Assembly (NCBI GenBank): GCA_018269055.1 | Contig: JAFDVI010000055.1 | Span: 27,290-91,289, forward strand | Direction of reading: 5' to 3' | DNA: 64,000 nt | Source: Acidobacteriota bacterium | GTDB taxonomy: Bacteria; Acidobacteriota; Blastocatellia; RBC074 | Shown here: one piece after another, positions 25,516 to 33,278 of the stretch | How positions within the stretch are numbered: position 1 is the first letter of the stretch | Layout: each line of letters opens with the position of its first letter | Position numbers and translations under genes: made by a program | The notes under the pieces: model-generated | Databases searched by the model: none | Seen by the model: the letters and a program-made list of their open reading frames with translations, nothing else | What the model was told of the DNA's origin: nothing

Positions 25516-26561
25516 CACTTGGCTTTCTTCGTCAACCAGTCGGTCAAAATGGTCAGCATTGCAGCATCCAGCGGACGCGAAGTATCGGCATAAGAAGCCA
25601 TCGTCGCGGCGCCTTTGTTGGTTTTTAGCAGATGGTCAACGTCGTCCAGCAATTGCAAGGTTACGTCTTCGTGCGAAGCGCGCTTCATTGCCTCTTCGAT
25701 GAACTCAGCATCTTTGACGGAAATTTGAAGGTCTTTTTTTCCCTGCAAAATCAGCGTCGGCGCCTCAATGTTGTTGACGATTTGCAGCGGGTCGTTGATG
25801 AACAGGCTGACAATAATGTCACGCTGCTTGATCATGCTGAGTAACACTGCGTCGTACGGGTCTTTGTCATTCAACAGTTCGCTGGGAAATTCGACCAATC
25901 CGCCCTGCATGCCTCTGACGACACGATCAAACTTGGCCAAGTAGGCTTCAATCTCCTCAGGCTTCTTTCCCGCTTCCGTCATTCGATTCTTGAGCTGGTC
26001 GCGCATCACTTTGTGCAGGTAACGCCCCGAAGCCGCGGCCAAAACAACGCCGGCATATTTGGCATCTTCCCGTGCGGCAATGCTGGAAACGATGTATCCG
26101 CCTTCGCTGTGCCCGAACAGAAATACCTTTGCGGGATCAACCTGAGGCTGCTTTTTCAAGAACTCCGCCGACAACCGGGCGTCGTCAATATAATCATCAA
26201 ATGTAGTCGGTTTCGTGCAATCGCTTTGGCCAACACAGCGTTTGTCATATCGCAAAACGGCAAAGCCGCGCGCGGCCAGATGCTCTGCCAATTCGCGGTA
26301 AATCGGATGTTTGACTGTCCCAATTTCCACGCCATCGCGCGGCGTCGCCCCGGAACCTCCGACGATCAACATTCCGGGCGCGCGCTTGCCTGCTTCGAGT
26401 TTTGGCACAAGCAGCGTTCCTGCCAATTTCACTTCGTGGCCGTCATATTTCACTTCCTGCGCCTGAAACGCAGGCACGGCGGGTTTGCTTTGCGCCGCTG
26501 CTGACACTGTCCAGACAACGACGACAACCAATAAAACGAAAACTCTTGAAATCCAATTCAT
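25515..26561 (-). CDS. Exported alpha/beta hydrolase
   Basis: 348 residues with a signal peptide (residues 4-23, ending AAAQS). The nucleophile is Ser in FGHSEGGYI (about 152), the acid is Asp in LILQGKKDLQIS, and the His is in DDVDHLL, so the triad is complete. It resembles the secreted dienelactone-hydrolase/acyl-peptidase-like esterases. Substrate is unknown. It is coupled to hisIE and separated from hisF by a palindromic element, so it may have been placed between the two his genes by rearrangement. Confidence 0.88.
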   Translation of the reverse strand: MNWISRVFVLLVVVVVWTVSAAAQSKPAVPAFQAQEVKYDGHEVKLAGTLLVPKLEAGKRAPGMLIVGGSGATPRDGVEIGTVKHPIYRELAEHLAARGFAVLRYDKRCVGQSDCTKPTTFDDYIDDARLSAEFLKKQPQVDPAKVFLFGHSEGGYIVSSIAAREDAKYAGVVLAAASGRYLHKVMRDQLKNRMTEAGKKPEEIEAYLAKFDRVVRGMQGGLVEFPSELLNDKDPYDAVLLSMIKQRDIIVSLFINDPLQIVNNIEAPTLILQGKKDLQISVKDAEFIEEAMKRASHEDVTLQLLDDVDHLLKTNKGAATMASYADTSRPLDAAMLTILTDWLTKKAK

Positions 26562-26587
26562 CCGAAAAAATGCTCCCTTGAATGAAT

Positions 26588-26680
26588 GTAGCGCAGGTTT
26601 TCCAACCTGCGGCAGACTTACTGAATTGCACCAGATGATTTAGAAGGGGCACACTGCGCAGGTTGGAAAACCCGCGCTAC
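26588..26680. repeat. Paired inverted palindromes (BIME-like) with GTAGCGC ends
   Basis: Arms 26588-26611 and 26657-26680 are reverse complements at nearly all 24 positions, starting GTAGCGCAGG and ending CCCGCGCTAC. Each arm also folds on itself (GCAGGTT with AACCTGC). A second member of this family is at 46230-46307. Confidence 0.72.
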
Positions 26681-26686
26681 AACAAA

Positions 26687-27451
26687 CTACCGCATCAGTA
26701 TACCGCGCTCGCGCAGATACTGTTTAGCATCGCCAATCGTGAATTCGCCAAAATGAAAAATGGAAGCCGCCAGCACGGCGCTCGCTTTTCCAACGGTCAG
26801 CGCTTCATAAAGATGCTCCAGGGTTCCTGCTCCGCCCGAAGCAATCACCGGGATATTGACGGCTTCGGCGACGGCGGCGGTGAGTTCCAGATCATAACCA
26901 TCCTTGTGACCATCGCAATCCATGCTGGTCAGCAGGATCTCGCCCGCGCCCAGGTTTGCCGCTTGCTGCGCCCATTCGACGGCGTCAATCCTGGTCGGCG
27001 TGCGACCACCGTGCAAATACACCTCCCACGAAAACCCGTCGGTGTCTTTTCGCCGCTTGGCATCAATCGCCACGACAATGCACTGCGCGCCGAACTTTTC
27101 CGCGCCTTCGCGGATCAGATTCGGATTTTGCACCGCCGCCGTATTCACCGAAATCTTGTCGGCTCCAGCCATCAAAATGGCGCGAATATCTTCGACGGTG
27201 CGAATGCCTCCGCCGACTGTGAACGGGATGAACACACGGTCGGCGACTCGGCGAACCATGTCGGCGACGATTTCCCGCCGATCCGACGAAGCCGTGATGT
27301 CCAGAAACACCAATTCGTCTGCGCCTTCGCGATCGTACCGCGCGCCTTGCTCCACCGGGTCGCCCGCGTCAATCAGGTTCAGAAAGCTGATACCCTTGAC
27401 CACGCGGCCATTATCAACGTCCAGACAAGGGATGATTCGTTTTGCGAGCAT
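26687..27451 (-). CDS. hisF: Imidazole glycerol phosphate synthase, cyclase subunit
   Basis: 254 residues from ATG 27451, the canonical MLAKRIIPCLDVDNGRVVKG start with catalytic Asp11; the second catalytic Asp is in LTSMDCDGH. With HisH it makes the imidazole ring and AICAR. There is no normal ribosome site: the bases before the ATG are a tandem CAATCCGC repeat, and the nearest AAGGAG is about 50 bases upstream, before the repeat. A longer in-frame opening through the repeat is possible but gives a nonsense N-terminus. No hisH or hisA is in the window. Confidence 0.95.
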   Translation of the reverse strand: MLAKRIIPCLDVDNGRVVKGISFLNLIDAGDPVEQGARYDREGADELVFLDITASSDRREIVADMVRRVADRVFIPFTVGGGIRTVEDIRAILMAGADKISVNTAAVQNPNLIREGAEKFGAQCIVVAIDAKRRKDTDGFSWEVYLHGGRTPTRIDAVEWAQQAANLGAGEILLTSMDCDGHKDGYDLELTAAVAEAVNIPVIASGGAGTLEHLYEALTVGKASAVLAASIFHFGEFTIGDAKQYLRERGILMR

Positions 27452-27455
27452 TTTC

Positions 27456-27581
27456 GATTGCGGATTGCGGATTGCGGATTGCGGATTCTCTTTCCGCAAC
27501 TCCTTCTGAAACCGCGAACCGTGGATTGATGGGCCGTCTTATCCTGAACAACTCCGCAATCCGCAATCCGCAATCCGCAAT
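27456..27581. repeat. Inverted pair of tandem 8-base repeat arrays between hisF and serA
   Basis: Array 27456-27487 is four GGATTGCG-type units; array 27553-27581 is the same unit in the opposite orientation. The two can form a perfect 29-bp stem (27457-27485 with 27553-27581) around a 67-base loop. The distal array begins three bases after the serA stop and the proximal one ends five bases before the hisF start. Confidence 0.85.
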
Positions 27582-27583
27582 GT

Positions 27584-29164
27584 TTAAAGACTGATCTGTT
27601 TGACTGAAATAACGTGCTCGGATTTCGCCAATTCAGTTAAGGTTTTGGCGTCCAGCGCGCTATCTACCTGGTACACGGCCATCGCTGTGCCACCTGCTTT
27701 GTTGCGGCTCAAATACAACTGCGCAATGTTGACGCGATGGTCACCCAGGAATGTTCCAACACGACCGACGACGCCGGGTTTATCGGAATTGTGCAACACC
27801 AGCATCTGGCCTTCCGGCAGGGCGTCCAAACGATAGGAGTCAATCGCCACGATTCGCAACTCGCCTTTGCCCACGATGGTTCCGGCAATGCGACTTTCTT
27901 CTTTCTCGTTTTTAACGACGACCTCGATCAGCGTGGTGAAATCCTGCGCAGTCAGTTCCTTGGTTTCGGTCACGCGCAAACCGCGCTCTTCGGCAATCAC
28001 CGAAGCATTGACTTGGTTGACGCGCGCGCTGACACCTTTCAGCAATCCGGTCAGAATCGCTTGCGTGATGGGGCGAACATCCAGCGCGGCGACTTCTCCG
28101 CTGTAGCGAATCTGGACTTCGTTGACCGGTTGCGTGAAAAACTGTGCCTGGAAACTGCCCAGCTTTTCGCCCAGCGTCAGGTACGGTTGCATCGTTACCA
28201 GAGCCTCGGCGCTGACGGCAGGAACGTTGACGGCACCGGCAATCGTGCCGGTTGCCAGATAATCGGCGACTTGTTCCGCAGTGGTGATGGCGACGGAATC
28301 CTGCGCTTCGTTGGTCGAGGCTCCCAGATGCGGCGTAATGACGACTTCATCCAGCGTCAACAGTGGGTGATCTTCCGGCACAGGTTCTTTGACAAAAACG
28401 TCTAGCGCGGCTCCGGCGACTTTGCCGGATTTGATTGCGTTGTAGAGCGCGGTTTCGTCCACCAAACCGCCGCGCGCGCAATTGATGACGCGAACGCCGT
28501 CTTTCATTTTGGCGAAAGCCGCTTCGCCGATGATGCCGCGCGTTTCGTCATTCATCGGCGTGTGAACCGTCACGAAATCCGCGCGCGTGAACACATCGTC
28601 GAGCGTGCCGAGTTCGATTCCAGCTTTCGAGGCAATTTCCGGCGAAGTAAACGGGTCGTAGGCGACGACTTTCATGCTCAAACCGACGGCGCATTGGGCG
28701 ACGATCTTGCCGATGTTGCCCAGGCCAATGACGCCCAGCGTTTTGCCGCGCAACTCCGTGCCCATAAAGCTTTTCTTGTCCCATTTGCCAGCTTTCAGTT
28801 TGGAATGTGCCTGCGGAATTTTGCGCGCCAACGACATCATCAGCGAGATGGTATGTTCGGCGGTGGTGACGCTGTTGCCTCCGGCTGCGTTCATGACAAT
28901 GATGCCGCGTGCGGTGGCGGCTTTCACGTCAATGTTATCCACGCCGGAACCGGCGCGGCCAATGACTTTCAGATTGTCGGCGGCGGCGATGATGTCGGCG
29001 GTGACTTTGGTTTCGCTGCGAACGATCAGGCCGTGATATTGGCCGATGATTGCTTTCAACTCTTCCGGCTTCAAACCGGTGTTGACATCTACCTGAAAGT
29101 TTTCGTTGCGGCGCAGAATTTCAACGCCGAGCTTGGAAAGATTGTCGCTAATCAGGATTTTCAT
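27584..29164 (-). CDS. serA: D-3-phosphoglycerate dehydrogenase, long form with ACT domain
   Basis: 526 residues, the long type: NAD domain with GLGNIG (147-152), catalytic Arg231 (NCARGGLVDE), Glu260 (VKEPVPEDH) and His279 (ITPHLGAST), an intervening ASB domain and a C-terminal ACT domain (VLHNSDKPGVVGRVGTFLG), the likely serine feedback site. It starts serine synthesis from 3-phosphoglycerate. The ribosome site is weak. A Ser/Cys/Trp/His-rich short frame precedes it (29253-29378). Confidence 0.97.
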   Translation of the reverse strand: MKILISDNLSKLGVEILRRNENFQVDVNTGLKPEELKAIIGQYHGLIVRSETKVTADIIAAADNLKVIGRAGSGVDNIDVKAATARGIIVMNAAGGNSVTTAEHTISLMMSLARKIPQAHSKLKAGKWDKKSFMGTELRGKTLGVIGLGNIGKIVAQCAVGLSMKVVAYDPFTSPEIASKAGIELGTLDDVFTRADFVTVHTPMNDETRGIIGEAAFAKMKDGVRVINCARGGLVDETALYNAIKSGKVAGAALDVFVKEPVPEDHPLLTLDEVVITPHLGASTNEAQDSVAITTAEQVADYLATGTIAGAVNVPAVSAEALVTMQPYLTLGEKLGSFQAQFFTQPVNEVQIRYSGEVAALDVRPITQAILTGLLKGVSARVNQVNASVIAEERGLRVTETKELTAQDFTTLIEVVVKNEKEESRIAGTIVGKGELRIVAIDSYRLDALPEGQMLVLHNSDKPGVVGRVGTFLGDHRVNIAQLYLSRNKAGGTAMAVYQVDSALDAKTLTELAKSEHVISVKQISL

Positions 29165-29569
29165 AAAGTTATGATTCCAGCCTTTCTATGGTTGAATGGT
29201 CTGTGGTGATTGGTTGAGTTGTCCGTGAACTTTAGAGAAGTTGCGTGCCCAATTACCACGACCAACAGCAATGTGAGTGTGATGATGAGCTTCGCCAGGA
29301 GCAGGATGACGAATGACCGGCGGGAATATATGAAACATGACTGGCGGCGAATGCGAGCCGGGCGGCATTGCAATTCAAATTGTAAGTACGATCTCCGGTC
29401 ATCGGTTTTGAATGCATCAGAGGAATTTGCTTTCAGCGGTTGCCGAAAACGCGGGCATCATAAGTGCCGATTCGCCAAATTGCAAACCGAATGGTTAAGC
29501 CGAACTTGCGATTGACCAGGCTGATTCTTTGCTGCATCATCGCCGCCGCTTTATCCCAACACAATCGTT
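29165..29569. other. Gene-free stretch between serA and the GNAT gene
   Basis: 405 bases between divergent genes. It contains the possible serA leader at 29253-29378. No tRNA, repeat or obvious promoter was seen in the rest. Confidence 0.45.
29253..29378 (-). promoter_or_regulatory. Possible serA leader peptide rich in Ser, Cys, Trp and His codons
   Basis: A 41-codon frame (TTG 29378 to TAA 29253) ends 88 bases before serA. Its last 20 codons are 10 Ser, 3 Cys, 3 Trp, 3 His and 1 Arg. Ser is the product of SerA and the precursor of Cys and Trp, which is what an attenuator leader would sense. Against it: the start is a TTG with GGAG 14 bases away, and I found no strong terminator/antiterminator pair after it. 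Confidence 0.3.
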
Positions 29570-30049
29570 ATGACTCGTATCTCCCCAGATTCCATTTCCC
29601 TACGCCCGGCAGATCAAAGCGACGAAGCTTTCTTGTTCGAGCTTTATCGCGACACACGTGCGGAAGAAATGGCTGCCTGGGGATGGGACGCGGCTCAACA
29701 GCAGGCATTTTTAGGCTTGCAATTCCGTGCGCGCAATACTTCTTACTCCGCCTATCCGAACACTGAACATTCGATTATTCTTGCTGACAATCATCCAATT
29801 GGACGGTTACTGATTTCCGGAATGGAAAACGAAATCCGGTTAGTAGACATTGCTTTGCTGGCGAATGTGCGCGGATTGGGTATTGGCGCAACGCTGATCG
29901 CAGAACTATTCCTTCGAGCCGTCAGCGAAGGCAAACCGCTGCGCCTGCATGTGGATAAGTTCAACCGCGCTTTCCCGTTTTATCAGCGGCTGGGATTTCA
30001 AATCATCGAAGACACTGGGACACAATACTTTATGGAATGGCGGGGCTAA
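29570..30049 (+). CDS. GNAT-family N-acetyltransferase
   Basis: 159 residues, a single GNAT domain. The acetyl-CoA pyrophosphate loop is RGLGIGATLI (about 103-112), preceded by the beta4 strand (IRLVDIALL), and the C-terminal FYQRLGFQIIEDTG strand is typical. Substrate is unknown. It heads a three-gene unit with a DUF6916 protein and a second GNAT that is related to it in sequence. Confidence 0.9.
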   Translation: MTRISPDSISLRPADQSDEAFLFELYRDTRAEEMAAWGWDAAQQQAFLGLQFRARNTSYSAYPNTEHSIILADNHPIGRLLISGMENEIRLVDIALLANVRGLGIGATLIAELFLRAVSEGKPLRLHVDKFNRAFPFYQRLGFQIIEDTGTQYFMEWRG

Positions 30050-30059
30050 TTCCCTGGCC

Positions 30060-30064
30060 AGGAG
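30060..30064 (+). promoter_or_regulatory. Ribosome site deciding the DUF6916 start
   Basis: AGGAG abuts an ATG at 30065 with no spacing but lies six bases before ATG 30071, so the second ATG is the better start. Confidence 0.7.
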
Positions 30065-30070
30065 ATGACT

Positions 30071-30385
30071 ATGCTTGATTCATTACATTACGAAGACTAT
30101 CTGCCCCACATCGGCAGCAAGTTCAAAGCGCCCATCACAGAAGATTTGACCGTTGAGTTTGAATTGATCGGCGTTGAAAACAAACCGCCTTCGCCCAAAC
30201 AGGAACAATTCATTTTGAATTTCCGTCTGCCCAAATCGTATCCGATTCGGCACGTGCAGTTTATGTTCACGCTACAACATGAGATCTTGGGCGAAGGACA
30301 GATGTTTCTGGTCCCTATCCAAGATCAGACCGAAAGCATCATTTACGAGGCAGTGTTCAATCGTCCTATTGAAGCCAAAGCATGA
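30071..30385 (+). CDS. DUF6916-like small protein
   Basis: 104 residues from ATG 30071, chosen by ribosome-site spacing. It is a beta-rich domain (LTVEFELIGVENK, FILNFRLPKS, HEILGEGQMFLVPI), the pattern I associate with DUF6916 proteins that sit beside phage-tail-collar-type gene clusters in many bacteria. No collar gene is present here. It overlaps the second GNAT start by ATGA, so the two are coupled. Function unknown. Confidence 0.75.
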   Translation: MLDSLHYEDYLPHIGSKFKAPITEDLTVEFELIGVENKPPSPKQEQFILNFRLPKSYPIRHVQFMFTLQHEILGEGQMFLVPIQDQTESIIYEAVFNRPIEAKA

Positions 30386-30876
30386 CTGAAACCACTATCA
30401 CTCCCAGCATACGACTTCGCTCGTCAGTCCCAGAAGACGAGGATTTTCTGGTCGCCGTTTATGGTTCGACGCGCCAACAGGAACTGGCAATGGTTCCCTG
30501 GACAGAGGAGCAAAAAGAGGCTTTCGTCAGATTCCAACTGAAAGCGCAACTGGCGCATTACCAAAACGAATATCCGAATGCTGAATACTCGATCATCCTG
30601 TTTGACGATCAACCGGTAGGGCGACTGTACATTGACCGGCGAGAAGACGACCTTCGGATCATGGACATTACGCTGCTGCCCGAACATCGAGGGAAAGGTA
30701 TCAGTTCGCCAATCATCCGGCATTTGATGGATGAGGCTTCGGTTTTAGAAAAACGACTTTCGATCAACCTGGACAAACTGAGTCAATCGCAGCCCATTTT
30801 TGAGCACTTCGGGTTCAATCCGGCTGAAGACTCAGGATTTCACGTGTTGTATGCCTGGCATCCGCAACACGCCTGA
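30382..30876 (+). CDS. GNAT-family N-acetyltransferase
   Basis: 164 residues. The acetyl-CoA loop is HRGKGISSPIIRH (about 110-122) after LRIMDITLLPE. The final strand FEHFGFNPAEDSGFHVLY matches the family. It resembles the GNAT two genes upstream (shared RLRS/PEDEDFL, YPNAEYSIIL and GRL segments), pointing to duplication inside the cassette. Substrate unknown. Confidence 0.9.
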   Translation: MTETTITPSIRLRSSVPEDEDFLVAVYGSTRQQELAMVPWTEEQKEAFVRFQLKAQLAHYQNEYPNAEYSIILFDDQPVGRLYIDRREDDLRIMDITLLPEHRGKGISSPIIRHLMDEASVLEKRLSINLDKLSQSQPIFEHFGFNPAEDSGFHVLYAWHPQHA

Positions 30877-31003
30877 ATTCTCCAATCAGGGCAAATCCAA
30901 GCGCGTCGAGTGTCACTCAACTTACATAACTCACAGCATCAAAAGGACTTTTACAACTTTTTACCACGCGAATACTTGACTAAATCTGGAGTTGACCGCA
31001 ACC

Positions 31004-31045
31004 TGACGGCGGCATTTGTCGTAAGCGTGACGGCGGCATTTGTCG
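31004..31045. promoter_or_regulatory. Direct repeat upstream of the DinB gene, possible operator
   Basis: TGACGGCGGCATTTGTCG occurs twice with identical sequence, at 31004-31021 and 31028-31045, a 24-base period (near two helical turns). It lies 66-107 bases before the DinB start, where a repressor could bind on one DNA face. Confidence 0.45.
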
Positions 31046-31110
31046 CGAATCAAACATCAAGAAACATTGTCATCCACCAACTCAACCTAACCTTTCGAAA
31101 AGGAGAACTT

Positions 31111-31707
31111 ATGAAGGAGAGAATTCTCGCTTTGCGTTATCTGGTCAGCACTTTGGCGGTCACCATGGCCTTCGGGCTGGTGTGCGTCGCCCAAACGGCG
31201 TCGGCAGCATCGGCCAAACCAATCCAAAGTGCCGCCAGCAGCGCTCCCGATCATATTGCAATGATGGTTGCCGACTGGACGCGTGCGCGCGATTACACCA
31301 AAGAATATCTGGACGCCATGCCGGAAGACGGTTACGGTCTGAAACCGACGCCGGAAATTCGTAGCTTTGCCGAACAGATGCTGCATTTGGCCAATGCCAA
31401 CTATGCGTTTGCGGCAGCAGCCACAGGCATTGCCAGTCCAAGCAAAGTCAATTTGGAAAAAACGGACTCGATGAAAACCAAAGCCGCCTGCACCAAAGCC
31501 GTTACGGACAGCTACGATTTCGTAATCAGTTCAATCAAAGCGACCGATCCGAAGAAGCTCGGCGAATCCGTCAAGGTTTTCGGCCAGGATATGACGCGCG
31601 GCGTGGCGCTGGCCAAAGCGTTTGAACATCAGACTCACCACCGCGGTCAGACGACGATTTACATTCGGCTGAAAGGCGCGAAACCTCCGCAGGAAAAATT
31701 GTTTTAG
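31111..31707 (+). CDS. Exported DinB-family protein
   Basis: 198 residues from ATG 31111 with AGGAG five bases upstream; a longer in-frame opening is rejected. A signal peptide (residues 8-32, ending TASA) precedes a four-helix DinB-like domain whose putative metal ligands are His in MLHLANANY and the paired His in HQTHHRGQ. DinB/YfiT proteins are metal-dependent thiol transferases or related helical proteins; export is typical of a branch common in acidobacteria. It lies just upstream of queE, five bases apart. Confidence 0.87.
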   Translation: MKERILALRYLVSTLAVTMAFGLVCVAQTASAASAKPIQSAASSAPDHIAMMVADWTRARDYTKEYLDAMPEDGYGLKPTPEIRSFAEQMLHLANANYAFAAAATGIASPSKVNLEKTDSMKTKAACTKAVTDSYDFVISSIKATDPKKLGESVKVFGQDMTRGVALAKAFEHQTHHRGQTTIYIRLKGAKPPQEKLF

Positions 31708-31712
31708 TCGAA

Positions 31713-32354
31713 ATGCGGATCACCGAAATTTTCTATTCCATACAGGGCGAGTCCTCTTATGCGGGCTTGCCCTGTGTTTTTGTGCGCTTGACGTGGTGCA
31801 ATTTGCGCTGCTCGTGGTGTGACAGCGAATACACGTTCACCGGCGGAACGGAAATAAGCGTTGACGAAGTCATGGAGCAGGTTCGCGGTTACGGCTGCAA
31901 CCTGGTCGAAATCACAGGCGGCGAACCGCTGGTCCAAAAACGCGAATGCAGCGAACTGGTCCGGCGGTTATGCGACGAAGGATTCACCGTGCTGATTGAA
32001 ACCGGCGGAAGTTTGGACACAAACGTGCTCGATCCGCGCGCCATCAAAATTCTGGACGTAAAATGTCCGGGCAGCGGCGAAGCCGAACGCAATTACTGGC
32101 CGAACCTGGAACGGTTGAACCCGCAAGACGAAATCAAATTCGTTATCGCGGATCAAGCGGATTTTGACTTCGCCCTGGAAGTTATTGCCAAATACAAACT
32201 CAGCGACCGACAGCCGCAGGTATTGTTTTCTCCGGTCTGGGGCGCTGTGGAGTTCAAGGATTTGGCCGCCTGGGTGCTGCATTCTGGAGTTCGCGCCCGT
32301 ATGCAATTGCAGCTTCACAAATATATTTGGGGACCGGACACCAAGGGAGTTTGA
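31713..32354 (+). CDS. queE: 7-carboxy-7-deazaguanine synthase
   Basis: 213 residues, a compact radical SAM enzyme. The cluster motif is C29-NLR-C33-SW-C36, and EITGGEPLVQ binds SAM. It contracts 6-carboxytetrahydropterin to 7-carboxy-7-deazaguanine on the route to queuosine or archaeosine-type bases. queC follows nine bases later. No queD or queF is in the window. Confidence 0.95.
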   Translation: MRITEIFYSIQGESSYAGLPCVFVRLTWCNLRCSWCDSEYTFTGGTEISVDEVMEQVRGYGCNLVEITGGEPLVQKRECSELVRRLCDEGFTVLIETGGSLDTNVLDPRAIKILDVKCPGSGEAERNYWPNLERLNPQDEIKFVIADQADFDFALEVIAKYKLSDRQPQVLFSPVWGAVEFKDLAAWVLHSGVRARMQLQLHKYIWGPDTKGV

Positions 32355-32363
32355 AACCAAACC

Positions 32364-33035
32364 ATGCTTGCAGTGGTCTTAACAAGTGGCGGAATGGACA
32401 GTTGCGTGACAACGGCAATCGCCGTCAGCGAATGCGATGAAATCGCTTTGCTGCATGTCAGTTACGGTCAGCGAACCGAACGACGTGAGTTGAAAGCTTT
32501 CCATGACATTGCCGATTTTTATCGACCCAATCGCCGACTTGCAACGAACATAGCTCACCTGGCAGAGATTGGCGGTTCTTCCCTGACTGATGTCAGGATC
32601 GAAGTCAGTCAGGCAGATTTGGAATCAAAGGAAATTCCGACTTCCTATGTGCCGTTTCGCAACGCGCATTTGCTGGCGATTGCAACCAGTTGGGCGGAAG
32701 TCATTGGCGCGGGCCGGATTTATATTGGCGCAGTCGCCGAAGACAGTTCCGGCTATCCGGATTGCCGGCCTGAGTTTTATGAAGCATACCAACGCGTAAT
32801 TGACATCGGTACCAAGCCCGATACGCATATTGAAATCGTGACACCGGTCATCCAGCTTCGCAAAAGTGAAATCGTCTTGCGGGGAATGAAACTCGGAGCC
32901 CCATTGAACCTGAGTTGGTCGTGCTATAAACGCGAAGATGTCGCCTGCGGCGAGTGTGATAGTTGTGCGCTGCGGTTGCGCGGATTCCGAGAAGCGGGCC
33001 TTGCCGATCCCATTCCCTATGCCCGGGTGGCTTGA
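32364..33035 (+). CDS. queC: 7-cyano-7-deazaguanine synthase
   Basis: 223 residues. The PP-loop SGGMDS is at residues 8-13, and the zinc site is formed by the Cys set in SCYKREDVACGECDSCALR. It converts 7-carboxy-7-deazaguanine to preQ0 using ATP and ammonia. With queE it forms a short operon, probably started upstream of the DinB gene. Confidence 0.95.
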   Translation: MLAVVLTSGGMDSCVTTAIAVSECDEIALLHVSYGQRTERRELKAFHDIADFYRPNRRLATNIAHLAEIGGSSLTDVRIEVSQADLESKEIPTSYVPFRNAHLLAIATSWAEVIGAGRIYIGAVAEDSSGYPDCRPEFYEAYQRVIDIGTKPDTHIEIVTPVIQLRKSEIVLRGMKLGAPLNLSWSCYKREDVACGECDSCALRLRGFREAGLADPIPYARVA

Positions 33036-33266
33036 ATCTTTGGCGAATTGAAATCTGATTTTTGGGCGGCTAGAATCCGCTCGCATTGATTCAAGGGTTT
33101 TACTTTCAAGCTATCGAATTCAACAATACTAAACACTGGCGCGCCAGAGACAGCAGGCGGTTGGCAAAACACGTAGATGTACCTGTGCAACGTTTCCGCC
33201 AAAGCCACATCCAATGCCGCGCTCGAAATGGCGATGTTTGAGTTTCAATCAGTTACAGCAAAAAAC

Positions 33267-33271
33267 GGAGG
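33267..33271 (+). promoter_or_regulatory. Ribosome site deciding the TPR protein start
   Basis: GGAGG seven bases before ATG 33279 favours that start over upstream in-frame codons and places the signal peptide at the N-terminus. Confidence 0.75.
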
Positions 33272-33278
33272 AAAGAAC

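Noticed and set aside
27456..27581. CRISPR-like array of short repeats
   Set aside because: Units are 8 bases, contiguous and without spacers; they are simple tandem repeats.
29161..29373. 70-codon minus-strand frame with a hydrophobic stretch before serA
   Set aside because: It overlaps the serA start, has no ribosome site, and its hydrophobicity comes from the same bases that give the Ser-rich frame.
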